A DNA stretch of 64,000 bases from Flavobacterium sp. H122 (GTDB lineage Bacteria > Bacteroidota > Bacteroidia > Flavobacteriales > Flavobacteriaceae): the NCBI RefSeq assembly GCF_004959765.1, contig NZ_SJZD01000012.1, positions 24,120-88,119 on the forward strand, written 5' to 3'. The notes under the pieces were generated by a model. That model was given only the letters and a program-made list of their open reading frames with translations, searched no databases and was not told the DNA's origin. A program made the position numbers and the translations under genes. Every line of letters begins with the position of its first letter. The first letter of the stretch is position 1. Shown piece after piece: positions 46,390 through 55,080 of this stretch.

Positions 46390-46406
46390 ATACCAAGTCT
46401 TGGTAT
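46390..46406. promoter_or_regulatory. Probable ParD operator, perfect palindrome
   Basis: ATACCAAG-T-CTTGGTAT, two 8-bp arms around one base, lies just upstream of the antitoxin start. Ribbon-helix-helix antitoxins bind such sites to repress their own operon. It shows the cassette carries its own control region. Confidence 0.6.
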
Positions 46407-46447
46407 TTTATGCAATATATTTTTAAGGTTTTTTTTGGCAGAGTTAC

Positions 46448-46581
46448 GTACAACGTCCCGCCGGCTTTAAGAATTTGGGGATTTTTGTTCCCAAACCATT
46501 CCATTAGAACTGAAGCCAAATATACAAAAAGCTCGTTCCATTAAACACTCAAACCCCAATTTCATAAAACCGCTGTTAGCT
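46448..46581. repeat. attC-like site 3
   Basis: Left box GTACAAC, GTCCCGCCGGC, AAGAATTTGGGG. Right CCCCAATTTCATAAAACCG, then CT and box GTTAGCT. TTGGGG/CCCCAA subtype. The right box contains the stop codon (tta, 46576-46578) of the GNAT gene. 134 bp. Confidence 0.85.
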
Positions 46582-47124
46582 GTTCGGCTTTTTATTTTTC
46601 CATTCAGATTTTGTCATTTTAAACCAATTGTGTTCTTTGTTTCTGTGATTAAATGTTTCGATTAATTTTAAGCCAGTTTTTTCCAAAACATTTTTAGAAC
46701 CTATATTTTCAACATCACAAATTGCATAAATATTTTCAGCTTTTAGATTTTCAAATGCGTAATCCACTAACGGAATTGTTGTTTCGGTAGCAAATCCTTT
46801 TCCCCAATATTTTTCTATAAATCGATAACCCAACTCATAAAAATTGTTGTGATTATTCATAGGTTCTTTTATTAATTTTATTCCCGACCAACCAATTAAT
46901 TCATCAGTTTCTTTATCAATAACTGCCCAACGAGCTATTCCGTTTTCAGCATATTGTTGTTGAAGGTTTTGAATTAGTTTTTCAACTTCTGTTTTGTCTT
47001 TTACGGGTATATTTCCAACATATTTTTGAACATTTGGATTACTATCTAATTCATAAAGTTTATCAACATCGGTTGATAAAACTTCTCTTAAGATTAATCG
47101 TTTTGTTTCTAATTTTATGTCCAT
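46576..47124 (-). CDS. GNAT family N-acetyltransferase (RimJ/RimL type)
   Basis: A 182-residue protein with LETKRLILREVLSTDVDKLY at the start, GWSGIKLIKEPMN, and the acetyl-CoA loop YRFIEKYWGKGFATETTIPL (Q/R-x2-G-x-G/A form). VENIGSKNVLEKTGLKLIET is the C-terminal V motif. The TAA stop lies inside the box of site 3, so the coding region runs exactly to the cassette end. Substrate unknown; GNATs are frequent cassette cargo. Confidence 0.88.
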   Translation of the reverse strand: MDIKLETKRLILREVLSTDVDKLYELDSNPNVQKYVGNIPVKDKTEVEKLIQNLQQQYAENGIARWAVIDKETDELIGWSGIKLIKEPMNNHNNFYELGYRFIEKYWGKGFATETTIPLVDYAFENLKAENIYAICDVENIGSKNVLEKTGLKLIETFNHRNKEHNWFKMTKSEWKNKKPNS

Positions 47125-47167
47125 TTTCTAATTTGAATTTGTTTCGATTTAGTTCGTCTAAGCTGAC

Positions 47168-47301
47168 AGCTAACGTCCCGCCGGCTTTATGAAGTTGGGG
47201 AAATTTATTCCCGAACCATTCCATTAGAACTGAAGCCAAATATACAAAAAGCTCGTTCCATTATACACTGAAACCCCAATTTCATAAAACCGCTGTTAGC
47301 A
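47168..47301. repeat. attC-like site 4
   Basis: Left box AGCTAAC, GTCCCGCCGGCTTTATGAAG, TTGGGG. Right CCCCAATTTCATAAAACCG, box GTTAGCA. Nearly identical to site 3 in the middle third. 134 bp. Confidence 0.87.
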
Positions 47302-47305
47302 GAAG

Positions 47306-48415
47306 TTATTCTTTAATTATTATGTTGTTGCTTTCATCGACTATCATATTCTTCTTACCATCTATGCTTACTTTATAGATAAGATTACTTTTAGAATATT
47401 TATTGTTTTCTTGATATGAAAATTTTGATATTTCTTGATATTGTAGAGATAATATCAAATTATTTTTAAGATCTATAATTCCCCATAGTTTGTCTTTAGA
47501 AACCTTCAATCGTTCTTTATTTTCAAATTTATACAATCCATTATACTCAAAAGGGATAACTTCATTACCATTTTTATCTAATAAACCGAGGTAATTTCCT
47601 TTTTGAGCTTTCCTATAGCCTTCGTTTAACTGATAAATTTTGTCATAAATGGGATTAACAATAAATTTGTTTTCTTTATTTATGATGCCAATCTTGTCAT
47701 TTATTGTTACTCTATACTCTTTAAGAAAACTTCCTTCAATATTTGAAAAATTTATATCATCATATTCAAACGGTATGATTATTTGGTTTTGTAAGTTTAC
47801 AATCCCAAATTTTCCGTTTTTAACGATAATTTGATTATCTAATACTTCTTTTTTTATATCCTCATAAATAATTGGAATAATTAAGTTCTCTTTTTTATCA
47901 ATTATACCAAATTTATTATTGATAGATACAACACAATAATTACCCTCGAAGAATAATTCTTTTTCATACCAATTTTTAAACTCTTTACCCTTTGAATCTA
48001 TAAATGTATATTTTCCATTAAGTCTAACCATAAATAAATTATCCTGATAAGGACCAAACATATAATCATATGTTTTACTAATTATTTTGTTATGTTTATT
48101 GATGGTGAAATATTTGTTGTCTTTTGCAACAATCATTAAACTATCTTTAGTTTTAAACAAAGATATAATTGCATCATATTCAAAAGGTATAATAGTGGAG
48201 TATTTTTTATTTAAAACACCATACTTATTTGATTTTTTAGATAAAAGATAGTTGCCAGCAGTATATTCTATATTTATCCCTTGTTCTTTAATTTCTAGAA
48301 ACTTTCTATCTTCTTTTGATATAGGAGTAGAGTCTATAACATCAATGACTTGAGAATATATATTTTGGTATAATGCTAAATAAAATATTATAATTAGTTT
48401 AATTCTGTTTTTCAT
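47306..48415 (-). CDS. WG-repeat protein, secreted
   Basis: A 369-residue protein with an N-terminal signal (NRIKLIIIFYLALYQNIYSQ). About eight WG-type repeats of about 30-40 residues follow, each like KYGVLNKKYSTIIPFEYDAI, KFGIIDKKENLIIPIIYEDI, KFGIVNLQNQIIIPFEYDDI and YLGLLDKNGNEVIPFEYNGL. The repeats should stack as a beta-rich solenoid in the periplasm or at the surface. Role unknown. WG-repeat proteins are common in Bacteroidota. Confidence 0.82.
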   Translation of the reverse strand: MKNRIKLIIIFYLALYQNIYSQVIDVIDSTPISKEDRKFLEIKEQGINIEYTAGNYLLSKKSNKYGVLNKKYSTIIPFEYDAIISLFKTKDSLMIVAKDNKYFTINKHNKIISKTYDYMFGPYQDNLFMVRLNGKYTFIDSKGKEFKNWYEKELFFEGNYCVVSINNKFGIIDKKENLIIPIIYEDIKKEVLDNQIIVKNGKFGIVNLQNQIIIPFEYDDINFSNIEGSFLKEYRVTINDKIGIINKENKFIVNPIYDKIYQLNEGYRKAQKGNYLGLLDKNGNEVIPFEYNGLYKFENKERLKVSKDKLWGIIDLKNNLILSLQYQEISKFSYQENNKYSKSNLIYKVSIDGKKNMIVDESNNIIIKE

Positions 48416-48429
48416 TTTTTTATAATTTC

Positions 48430-48561
48430 TGGTAACGTTCCCGCGCTACACGCAGTTTGGGACTAAATTAAGCCCATTCTTCGGATTTGCCAAATCTTCC
48501 AAATACAAAACCAACTTTAAATTAAGCTCAAAACCCAAATCTTGCCAAACCGCTGTTAACT
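48430..48561. repeat. attC-like site 5, divergent
   Basis: Left box TGGTAAC, GTTCCCGCGCTACACGCAG, TTTGGG. Right CCCAAATCTTGCCAAACCGC, box GTTAACT. Arms pair less well than in other sites (CTACACGCAG against CTTGCCAAA). 132 bp. Confidence 0.7.
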
Positions 48562-48576
48562 GCTGCCAAAATATTT

Positions 48577-49191
48577 TTAACTAACCCAGCTCTCCAAAGT
48601 TGATATTGATGTCCATTTTCCATTTACTTTTTTATAAATTTCAGTAGTTCCAACACCACAAAGTCCACCACAATGAAAGCCTGAAGTTATGATTACAGTT
48701 TTTTTGTCTAATGAAAATAGTGGTAATCCCATTGTATAAAAACCTTTATTGCCATATTTCTTTGTATAATTATCCCAAAAACTATGTTTTCTACTTTTGT
48801 TATTTTGAAATTTCGATAAAGTGTCTCTTGGGATAACAACTTTGCTTATCAACAAGTTTTGGTTTAATCTGAAGTTGTCCACTTCAATTAGTTGTTTTCT
48901 AATAAACTGAATATCTTTTTTACTGAAAAGAGTATCTAACTTATAATCTTTTTCTTTAAAATTAAACTTCATTAAAACATCTTCGGTTACGTAATTTGTT
49001 TTTATCAATTCATCATGTTTTAAAGAACCTAAGACAACATTTATTACTTCATAAATTTCTTTTTCTGAAACAAGTTGTTTTTTGTGGATGAGATTATTTT
49101 CAACAGTTTTGTTTTTTTCAACAGTTTCAGTTTTTTTACAAGAGAAAATAAGAAAACTAATTGTGATAAGGATATAAAGTTTTAGTTTCAT
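48577..49191 (-). CDS. Unknown lipoprotein
   Basis: A 204-residue protein with a lipobox (ISFLIFSC, lipid on Cys18), then a Lys/Thr-rich linker. The mature part has VSEKEIYEVINVVLGSLKHD, FSKKDIQFIRKQLIEVDNFR, LPLFSLDKKTVIITSGFHCG and GLCGVGTTEIYKKVNGKW. The GFHCGGLCGVG stretch resembles the end of NTF2-like/secreted protein families seen in cassettes, but I do not recognise the family. Single-gene cassette. Confidence 0.6.
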   Translation of the reverse strand: MKLKLYILITISFLIFSCKKTETVEKNKTVENNLIHKKQLVSEKEIYEVINVVLGSLKHDELIKTNYVTEDVLMKFNFKEKDYKLDTLFSKKDIQFIRKQLIEVDNFRLNQNLLISKVVIPRDTLSKFQNNKSRKHSFWDNYTKKYGNKGFYTMGLPLFSLDKKTVIITSGFHCGGLCGVGTTEIYKKVNGKWTSISTLESWVS

Positions 49192-49220
49192 TTTTAGTTT
49201 ACAGTTGGTGGATTGGTTGC

Positions 49221-49351
49221 AGTTAACGTCCCGTGGCTTCGTGTAGTTGCTAACTTTGGGACTGAGTTCTTTCCGCTAAGATAATGTTTCTTGGGAAATA
49301 TAATCGTCCGGTTTGCATAAATCTAGCAATTACACGAAACCGCTGTTAGCT
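49221..49351. repeat. attC-like site 6
   Basis: Left box AGTTAAC, GTCCCGTGGCTTCGTGTAG, TTGCTA. Right TAGCAATTACACGAAACCGC, box GTTAGCT. Arms pair with G-T wobbles (CTTCGTGTAGTTGCTA / TAGCAATTACACGAAA). 131 bp. Confidence 0.82.
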
Positions 49352-49359
49352 ACAGTCAT

Positions 49360-51129
49360 TTATCCATAAATTGTGTTGATTTTATTCTGTATTTGATTAG
49401 GAATTTCGTAATTTAATTCAGAAACAAGACTTAAAGCAATAAAAGGTTTGTTTTTATTATTTCTTTCAATTATTCCAATTTCTTCTTCAATATCATTAAT
49501 TAGGACGATTGATGTTCCATATCTCGCATCTAAAACATTTTCTATTCCAGCAGTTGAAATGTTAGCACTATTAATTCCGTTTGCATCTTTGTTGGCTTGA
49601 TGGTCTCTATCATAAACAACAATATAATTTAATTTAAATCCATTCAAAAGTTTAATGTATAATGGCATGTTATCTTTTGAACCACAATCAATTATTGTAT
49701 ATTCATTTTTGAAAACATTTAATTTTTTTGCTAAAAATGGAATTATAGTTTTGTCTGTTTGTCCTTCAACTAAAATAATTTTTTTTGCAAAGAATAGTTC
49801 GCTTCTTTCTGGATTAATCCAATAAATTAAGTTTATTTTTTTTCTATCATCCAATTCTAAAAATAAATTTTCACTGCATTGTTTGATTTTTGTACCTTCT
49901 TCAATTGTTCTTTTTTGAGCAATAATTATTGATTTATAATTTTCTAAATCTATAAAAGAACTAGAGTGTGTTGTTAAAATAACTTGGTTGTTATTTGTTT
50001 GAGAAAGAGTTTTCAATGTTTCATGCAAATCTCTTTGAGCTTGTGGATGAAGGAATAGTTCAGGTTCTTCAATTATGAAATAAGACGAATTTGATACTTG
50101 TCTTGCTTGCTCTTCATTTACATTTTCTCTATCATTTCTTACGATATTTGAATATGCTTTTATTAAAGCAAAGATTAAAGCTCTTTGTAAACCATTTCCT
50201 TTTCTTGCAACATCAGTTTTTATTCCATCATTAACCCAAATTTGTGTGCCAACTTTGAAAACATCATCGATATTTGGTGTTGATATTTCTACTTCAATAG
50301 AAGTATTTCAAGACAACAATTCTAGACTAATATTTTCTTCAAAATCATTTAGTTCAACAGGCCTTTCATTGTTAATATTACCATCTATTGTCGTTCTGTT
50401 TAAGATGCTTGCAAGTTGATTTATCTGTCTTTTAGCTTCTATGTAAATTGGATTTGTTTCGGCAAGTCGATTGAGTATTTTGCCATATAATTCGGCAAAC
50501 AAATTGGATTTGTTTGGATTTAATTCATCATTTGCATTTTTGATTGCTGGAATAAAAAATATATCTCCAAAAATACTTTGGGCTACAGTTTTTAAGCCAA
50601 GAAAGTTATTCTCCTCTAATGAATAAGTATAATTTAGGTTTGCTCTATTTTCTTCAATATATCTAGCTTGAGCTTCTTCAATTATAGCTTTTGTAAGTCT
50701 TCCATTTTGAGGAATGTAATTGTTTAATGGAGTTTCTAAAACTACTTCTCTGCTTGTATAATTGGATGAATTATTTACATTAAGCCATTCTTCTTCTAAT
50801 TGTTGTAAATATCCGTGATAGCTGAATTTTATATCTGTTCCTATAACTTTTCTGACCTTAATATTTTCTTCATTATCCAAATATTTTCTAAAAGTTATTT
50901 TGTCGCTATCATCTAAATCATAAAACTTTATTTCTACAAAAGAAATTTCGTTTGGATTAAAAAAGTCTTTTATTTCAGGTTTAATCTTACCAAAAAAGAA
51001 AAGTAATGCAGAAATAATATTAGATTTTCCGTGATTATTTTGTCCAATTATTACTGAAATATCTTCGAAACTTGCCTCAAGAGAATTTATCGACCTCCAA
51101 TTATTTATTAATATGGATTTAATTTTCAT
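49360..51129 (-). pseudogene. OLD-family ATPase/TOPRIM nuclease gene broken by in-frame TGA
   Basis: A single 590-codon frame with one internal TGA at 50310-50308. Before it: KIKSILINNWRSINSLEASF and Walker A GQNNHGKSNI. After it, same frame: SYFIIEEPELFLHPQAQRDL (Walker B), QVILTTHSSSFIDL (H-loop) and a TOPRIM domain with IILVEGQTDKTII and VVYDRDHQANKD. Intact relatives (OLD, GajA) cut DNA and act in phage defence. Here the stop separates Walker A from Walker B and TOPRIM, so activity is probably lost unless the stop is read through or is a sequence error. Confidence 0.8.
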
Positions 51130-51171
51130 AATTTACGTAGTGTTGATTTTTAGGACTTTTCGGATGATTGT

Positions 51172-51304
51172 AGCTAACGTCCGGCGGCTTGGCTTGCAGT
51201 AGCGATGCCAGCAAACGATTTACTTCCGGTTAAAGATAAACATTTTCGTAAAGAAAATTATGAAGTAAATATAAATTAGCTATTGCGCCAAACCGCTGTT
51301 GTGT
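51172..51304. repeat. attC-like site 7
   Basis: Left box AGCTAAC, GTCCGGCGGCTTGGCTTGC, AGTAGCGATGCC. Right TTAGCTATTGCGCCAAACCG, box GTTGTGT. GTAGCGATG/TAGCTATTGC subtype, shared with sites 11 and 15. 133 bp. Confidence 0.85.
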
Positions 51305-51318
51305 GACGTTTTTTATGG

Positions 51319-52176
51319 TCAAATTTTCACTAACCAATTACATACATATTCCGCTACTTCTTGCCAACCTTTTTGACCACATATATAGTGACTTCTACCT
51401 TTGAACTCTTTAAAGTCAGCTATACTGTTTTTATCTTTATAGGATGACGCATTTCTTTTTGTTAATCTTGCAGGAATTATTCTGTCTATTTCTCCACCGA
51501 TAAAAAGCAATGGATTATGTGGTTTTTTAAAATTGATTTTGGCAAATGCTTTATTTAGGGTTGCTCTTGGAATTTGTCTGCTTTCTGGCACAGCAATTTC
51601 ATCGAATACAATATCTGATTCTTGACGTGTAAGTGAAGAGCAGAAAGCATTGTGAAACCATTTTTTGTTAGTTATAAAAACAGATTTTCCTTTAAACGGA
51701 TTAATTACAGAAAACATTGAGCGTACTGTACGCAGAGTAGGTAAAACATTTTTAGGCGTTCCTCCATTTATTGAAATTCCTGCTACTGCCTTATCCATTT
51801 CTACTAATTTTTGCACAGCTAATCCTCCTAAAGAATGTCCAATGACAATTGGTTTTTCGGGAAGTGAATCTATGAACTTAGATAAATGCATCATTACATT
51901 TTCAAAATCAACTTGAGCCAACTTTGGATTTATATTATTTCTCAAATCGGCGGGCTTACCTTCGTGATATGGATAAGCAGGAGCGTAACAGGTATAACCT
52001 TTTGCTTCAAAATAGGTTTTCCATTCGTTCCAGCTTGATGGGTTTACAAATAAACCGTGGATAAATACAATTGTTTTAGATTTTGTCATTGTTGCATCGT
52101 TTTTAAGAGTTTGTGAAAAAGAAAAATGAGTTGCGAGAAGCAACATTAAGCTGTTAAAAAATTTTCGCATAATCAT
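51319..52176 (-). CDS. Alpha/beta hydrolase, exported
   Basis: A 285-residue protein with a signal peptide (MRKFFNSLMLLLATHFSFSQ). TIVFIHGLFVNPSSWNEWKT has the oxyanion HG motif. KPIVIGHSLGGLAVQKLVEM holds the nucleophile G-H-S-L-G. FIGGEIDRIIPARLT gives the Asp and FKGRSHYICGQKGW the His. It is in the same cassette as the Crp-like regulator upstream of it, with a perfect palindrome between, so the pair looks like a regulated unit. Substrate unknown. Confidence 0.82.
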   Translation of the reverse strand: MIMRKFFNSLMLLLATHFSFSQTLKNDATMTKSKTIVFIHGLFVNPSSWNEWKTYFEAKGYTCYAPAYPYHEGKPADLRNNINPKLAQVDFENVMMHLSKFIDSLPEKPIVIGHSLGGLAVQKLVEMDKAVAGISINGGTPKNVLPTLRTVRSMFSVINPFKGKSVFITNKKWFHNAFCSSLTRQESDIVFDEIAVPESRQIPRATLNKAFAKINFKKPHNPLLFIGGEIDRIIPARLTKRNASSYKDKNSIADFKEFKGRSHYICGQKGWQEVAEYVCNWLVKI

Positions 52177-52228
52177 TTTTTTATTGATTTAATGATTACA
52201 CAAAATTCACACATTAAACAGACAAAAT

Positions 52229-52246
52229 TTTTAACTTAAGTTAAAA
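52229..52246. promoter_or_regulatory. 18-bp perfect palindrome, possible operator of the Crp-like regulator
   Basis: TTTTAACTTAAGTTAAAA is a perfect palindrome between the regulator stop and the hydrolase start. Crp/Fnr proteins bind two-fold symmetric sites of similar size. It may instead be a stem of a terminator. Confidence 0.45.
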
Positions 52247-52250
52247 TCGC

Positions 52251-52838
52251 TTATTTCTCTGTGATCCTTTTTCTGATACGGCTCAATGACGGTCCTTGGA
52301 TTCCTAAATAAGAAGATATATGATAAAGTGGAATATTATTAAAAATATCAGGATGGTATTTTATTAAATCCAAATAACGTTCTTCGTTTGTTTTAAAAAT
52401 AAAACTTTCTATTCTTTCAATAGTTACATTAAAGGCTTCCTGTGCCAATAGTCTGCCGAAAGTTTCCCATTTATGAGATTGCTTATAAAGAAGAAGTAAG
52501 TCATCAATACAGATATAGACCACAGAAGAATCTGTCATTGCTTGTGTATGATAGTCACAAGGGATTTGATTGATAAAACTCTTGAAAGTGACCACAAATT
52601 GATTTTTTGAATAAAGAAAAACATTTTTCTCTATCCCACTTTTTTCGTCCACGACATAAGAACGAAAAGTTCCCTCAATGATAAAACCCAAATACCTACA
52701 AACGGATTTATGTTGATTATAGAATTCGCCTTTTTTATATTCTTTGTGTTTCCAATAGGGACGTGAAGTATTAAAATCATCTGCTGTCAAGTTCGCAAAT
52801 TGCTGAAGCGCGTATGAAACTATTTCTATTTCAGTCAT
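52251..52838 (-). CDS. Crp/Fnr family transcriptional regulator
   Basis: A 195-residue protein. Residues about 20-115 form a cyclic-nucleotide-binding-like beta roll (YKKGEFYNQHKSVCRYLGFI, IEGTFRSYVVDEKSGIEKNV, FVVTFKSFINQIPCDYHTQA). The C-terminal helix-turn-helix is HISSYLGIQGPSLSRIRKRI. The cNMP phosphate-binding Arg/Ser pair is not evident, so it may sense something else. It is the upstream gene of a two-gene cassette with an exported hydrolase. Confidence 0.85.
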   Translation of the reverse strand: MTEIEIVSYALQQFANLTADDFNTSRPYWKHKEYKKGEFYNQHKSVCRYLGFIIEGTFRSYVVDEKSGIEKNVFLYSKNQFVVTFKSFINQIPCDYHTQAMTDSSVVYICIDDLLLLYKQSHKWETFGRLLAQEAFNVTIERIESFIFKTNEERYLDLIKYHPDIFNNIPLYHISSYLGIQGPSLSRIRKRITEK

Positions 52839-52873
52839 TGTTTATCTTCTTTATAATCTTTACACAAAATGTC

Positions 52874-53006
52874 ACACAACGTCCCGCCGGCTTTATGAAG
52901 TTGGGGAAATTTGTTTCCAAACCATTCCTTCAAGACTGAGTCAAATATATAAAAATACCTTTAAATTTAGCCCTGAAACCCCAATTTCATAAAACCGCTG
53001 TTAACT
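52874..53006. repeat. attC-like site 8
   Basis: Left box ACACAAC, GTCCCGCCGGCTTTATGAAG, TTGGGG. Right CCCCAATTTCATAAAACCG, box GTTAACT. Close to site 13. The box holds the stop codon (tta, 53001-53003) of the next gene. 133 bp. Confidence 0.87.
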
Positions 53007-53732
53007 GCCGTTTTTTTTATTCAAAATGATTGGAGTAATTATTATTCCAATCATTCCTGAAGAAATAAGGCTTACAATTACATTTCCAATTAATCTCGAA
53101 TTCTCTCCACTGATTATTTTTAGCGTAAAAAATGAAAGAGTAATTAGTGCAACGATTATCCAATATTTCAAATTTATTTTGTTTTCAAAATCCGCAATTT
53201 TTGGAAGTTTCCAAATAGCAACAGCAATAATTATTGCTCCAATTAATGTGCTCAAATGCTGTAAAATTTTAAGTATTTTAATTGGAGTTCCATTAATTTC
53301 TATCGTTTTTGATAATTCAGGAATATTTTTCACAAAGAAACCTCCGTTATGCGTAAATCCGTCCCAAAATATGTGCGAAGCAGTTCCTATTAAAATCGAG
53401 ATTATTATGATTTTCCAATTCTCGACAAAGTGTTTATTCCAATTCAGTTCTTTTATGTTCAAAAGTCTTTCGCTTAATATTTTAGGTGAATTTTTGTATA
53501 ATTCGTTTTTTACTAAATTATGAAAAATAAAAGTGAGTAAAATTCCCAAGGGCAAATCAAACCAAAAGATTCCTGAGATTGTATGACTATAATTGCTTTC
53601 AATCTTCATTCTTAAGAAATATTCAAAATCTGGTGTCAAACTTCCAATTATCAAACCAGTTAGTGAAATCCATTTTTTTGGTAAATAATTTAGTGGTAAA
53701 ATTATCGCTGGATGTGAAAAAGTAAATGGCAT
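53001..53732 (-). CDS. DUF4184-like integral membrane protein
   Basis: A 243-residue protein with six or seven membrane helices. MPFTFSHPAIILPLNYLPKK, then ISLTGLIIGSLTPDFEYFLR and GTASHIFWDGFTHNGGFF, carry the FSHPA, PDFEYF and HxxWDGFTH motifs of DUF4184 / YdjM-like putative metal-dependent membrane hydrolases. Function unproven. The stop codon lies in the site 8 box. It shares a cassette with a winged-helix gene just upstream. Confidence 0.75.
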   Translation of the reverse strand: MPFTFSHPAIILPLNYLPKKWISLTGLIIGSLTPDFEYFLRMKIESNYSHTISGIFWFDLPLGILLTFIFHNLVKNELYKNSPKILSERLLNIKELNWNKHFVENWKIIIISILIGTASHIFWDGFTHNGGFFVKNIPELSKTIEINGTPIKILKILQHLSTLIGAIIIAVAIWKLPKIADFENKINLKYWIIVALITLSFFTLKIISGENSRLIGNVIVSLISSGMIGIIITPIILNKKNGS

Positions 53733-53775
53733 ATTTTCTTTTTAATTCGGATTTTCTGTTTGGGCAAAATGTTAG

Positions 53776-54117
53776 TTAACTTCCTTTTTGTTTATTAATG
53801 TATGCTTGTGTTATTTCTAAAATCAACTTTGGCTCATCCATCGTTTTAATATAGTTTATAGTTTTTAAAGCATCAAAGTTAAGCTTTAGGAAATTTTCTC
53901 CTTCTTGTGTGATTTTATATTCTTTAGCGGTTCCATTATCAAATTTTTCAGAGATGCTTATCAAGTTTTCTTTAAGTAAAGGGTTTAAGTTCTCTGTCAT
54001 ATTTGCAGGAAAATCAGCTCTGTCAAAAATTTTAACCAATGTATAAATTCCTTTAATCCCTGGTTCGGATGCTATCAAGTATAATATTAGAATTTGTTTC
54101 TCAGTTAGTATTTTCAT
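53776..54117 (-). CDS. Small winged-helix (MarR/PadR-like) protein
   Basis: A 113-residue protein with KILTEKQILILYLIASEPGI, KGIYTLVKIFDRADFPANMT and NLNPLLKENLISISEKFDNG, then KEYKITQEGENFL, the pattern of a winged-helix DNA-binding fold with a beta-wing. No cofactor site is visible. It is the upstream gene of a two-gene cassette and may control the membrane-protein gene 43 nt downstream. Confidence 0.65.
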   Translation of the reverse strand: MKILTEKQILILYLIASEPGIKGIYTLVKIFDRADFPANMTENLNPLLKENLISISEKFDNGTAKEYKITQEGENFLKLNFDALKTINYIKTMDEPKLILEITQAYINKQKGS

Positions 54118-54143
54118 TAAAGCGATTAGTTTGGTAAAATGGC

Positions 54144-54276
54144 AGTTAACGTCCCACCGCTTGGCGAGGTTGGGGATTAAAGATGCGAGATTTTTCGGTT
54201 AAACACAAATTTTCCAAGTACAAAACCATCTTTAAATTCAGCCTAAAACTCCAATCTCGCCAAACGGCTGTTACCA
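54144..54276. repeat. attC-like site 9
   Basis: Left box AGTTAAC, GTCCCACCGCTTGGCGAGG, TTGGGG. Right CTCCAATCTCGCCAAACGGC, box GTTACCA. CTTGGCGAGGTTGG pairs with CCAATCTCGCCAAA. 133 bp. Confidence 0.85.
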
Positions 54277-54285
54277 GCAGTTTAC

Positions 54286-54921
54286 TTATTCATTCGAAAT
54301 TATCTCTAACAACGCTTCATTGCTGAAATTTCCATAGATTCCTCTTTTTGAAATAAGATATTCAGCAATCTCAACTTCATTTAAATTTTGAAAAGTTTCT
54401 TTAATTCCCCTAACAATTATTTTTAGATAATTTATGTCAGGTTTGTTTTCTTCTTCATAATCACTATCGTGAGTGAAGGTAAAGATTGGAAAATTATTTT
54501 GTAAACCTAAATAATGAATTTTATTGTACCAGGAATTTTTTCTAAAAATGTTAGAACCGTCAGAAATTGCTTTTTCAAAATCAATTTCAAAATCCTCTTT
54601 CCCAATTTCTTGCTTAACAACATCAACAAATTGTTCTTTTGTTATCAAATACATTCTCGCTAAAGTTTCTGATTTAGGTTTAAAATCATTACTTATAAAA
54701 CATACTCCACCGCCATTCCAAGTTTCAGATTCTTTAGCAAAATATAATTCGCTTGTAATATAAGTTTCTTCACTATCGATTGGCAAAGTTTTATTTTTAC
54801 ATCCTTTATATTGTTTTGTTGAACCTTTTGGTTTTCCGCCTTCAATATAACAATGAAAACGTTCTTCAAGAAGATTAGAACCGTAACTTGCGTACCAAAT
54901 GTAGTCTTCCGATTTGTTCAT
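54286..54921 (-). CDS. GGCT-fold-like protein, unknown function
   Basis: A 211-residue protein. YIWYASYGSNLLEERFHCYI begins with the YGSN(L) loop that defines gamma-glutamylcyclotransferase-fold proteins. LYFAKESETWNGGGVCFISN and SETLARMYLITKEQFVDVVK follow. I start at ATG 54921. A longer frame reaches back into site 10 and would belong to the neighbouring recombination site. Whether it is an active cyclotransferase is unclear because the catalytic Glu was not placed. Confidence 0.65.
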   Translation of the reverse strand: MNKSEDYIWYASYGSNLLEERFHCYIEGGKPKGSTKQYKGCKNKTLPIDSEETYITSELYFAKESETWNGGGVCFISNDFKPKSETLARMYLITKEQFVDVVKQEIGKEDFEIDFEKAISDGSNIFRKNSWYNKIHYLGLQNNFPIFTFTHDSDYEEENKPDINYLKIIVRGIKETFQNLNEVEIAEYLISKRGIYGNFSNEALLEIISNE

Positions 54922-54937
54922 ATTCTGATTAAATTGC

Positions 54938-55070
54938 TGGTAACGTCCCGCCGGCTTTAAGAAGTTGGGGATTTTTATTCCCAAACCATTCCGTTAAGAC
55001 TAAAGCCAAATATATAAAATTACCTTTAAATTTTGCCTAAAACCCCAATTTCTTAAAACCGCTGTTATAA
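54938..55070. repeat. attC-like site 10
   Basis: Left box TGGTAAC, GTCCCGCCGGCTTTAAGAAG, TTGGGG. Right CCCCAATTTCTTAAAACCG, box GTTATAA. The left AAGAA is matched by right TTCTT, a compensatory change against the ATGAA/TTCAT of sites 4, 8 and 13. 133 bp. Confidence 0.87.
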
Positions 55071-55080
55071 GATGTTTCTT

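Noticed and set aside
44866..51129. TGA recoded as an amino acid to explain two broken frames
   Set aside because: TGA ends other genes cleanly here (for example at 11519-11521 and 17501-17503), and no selenocysteine-type stem was evident after either internal TGA.
54922..54984. N-terminal extension of the GGCT-like gene, with similar extensions at 56636-56713, 63213-63296 and 63940-63969
   Set aside because: The extra codons lie in or against the neighbouring attC-like site or cassette border. A later ATG matches the start of the conserved sequence or signal peptide.
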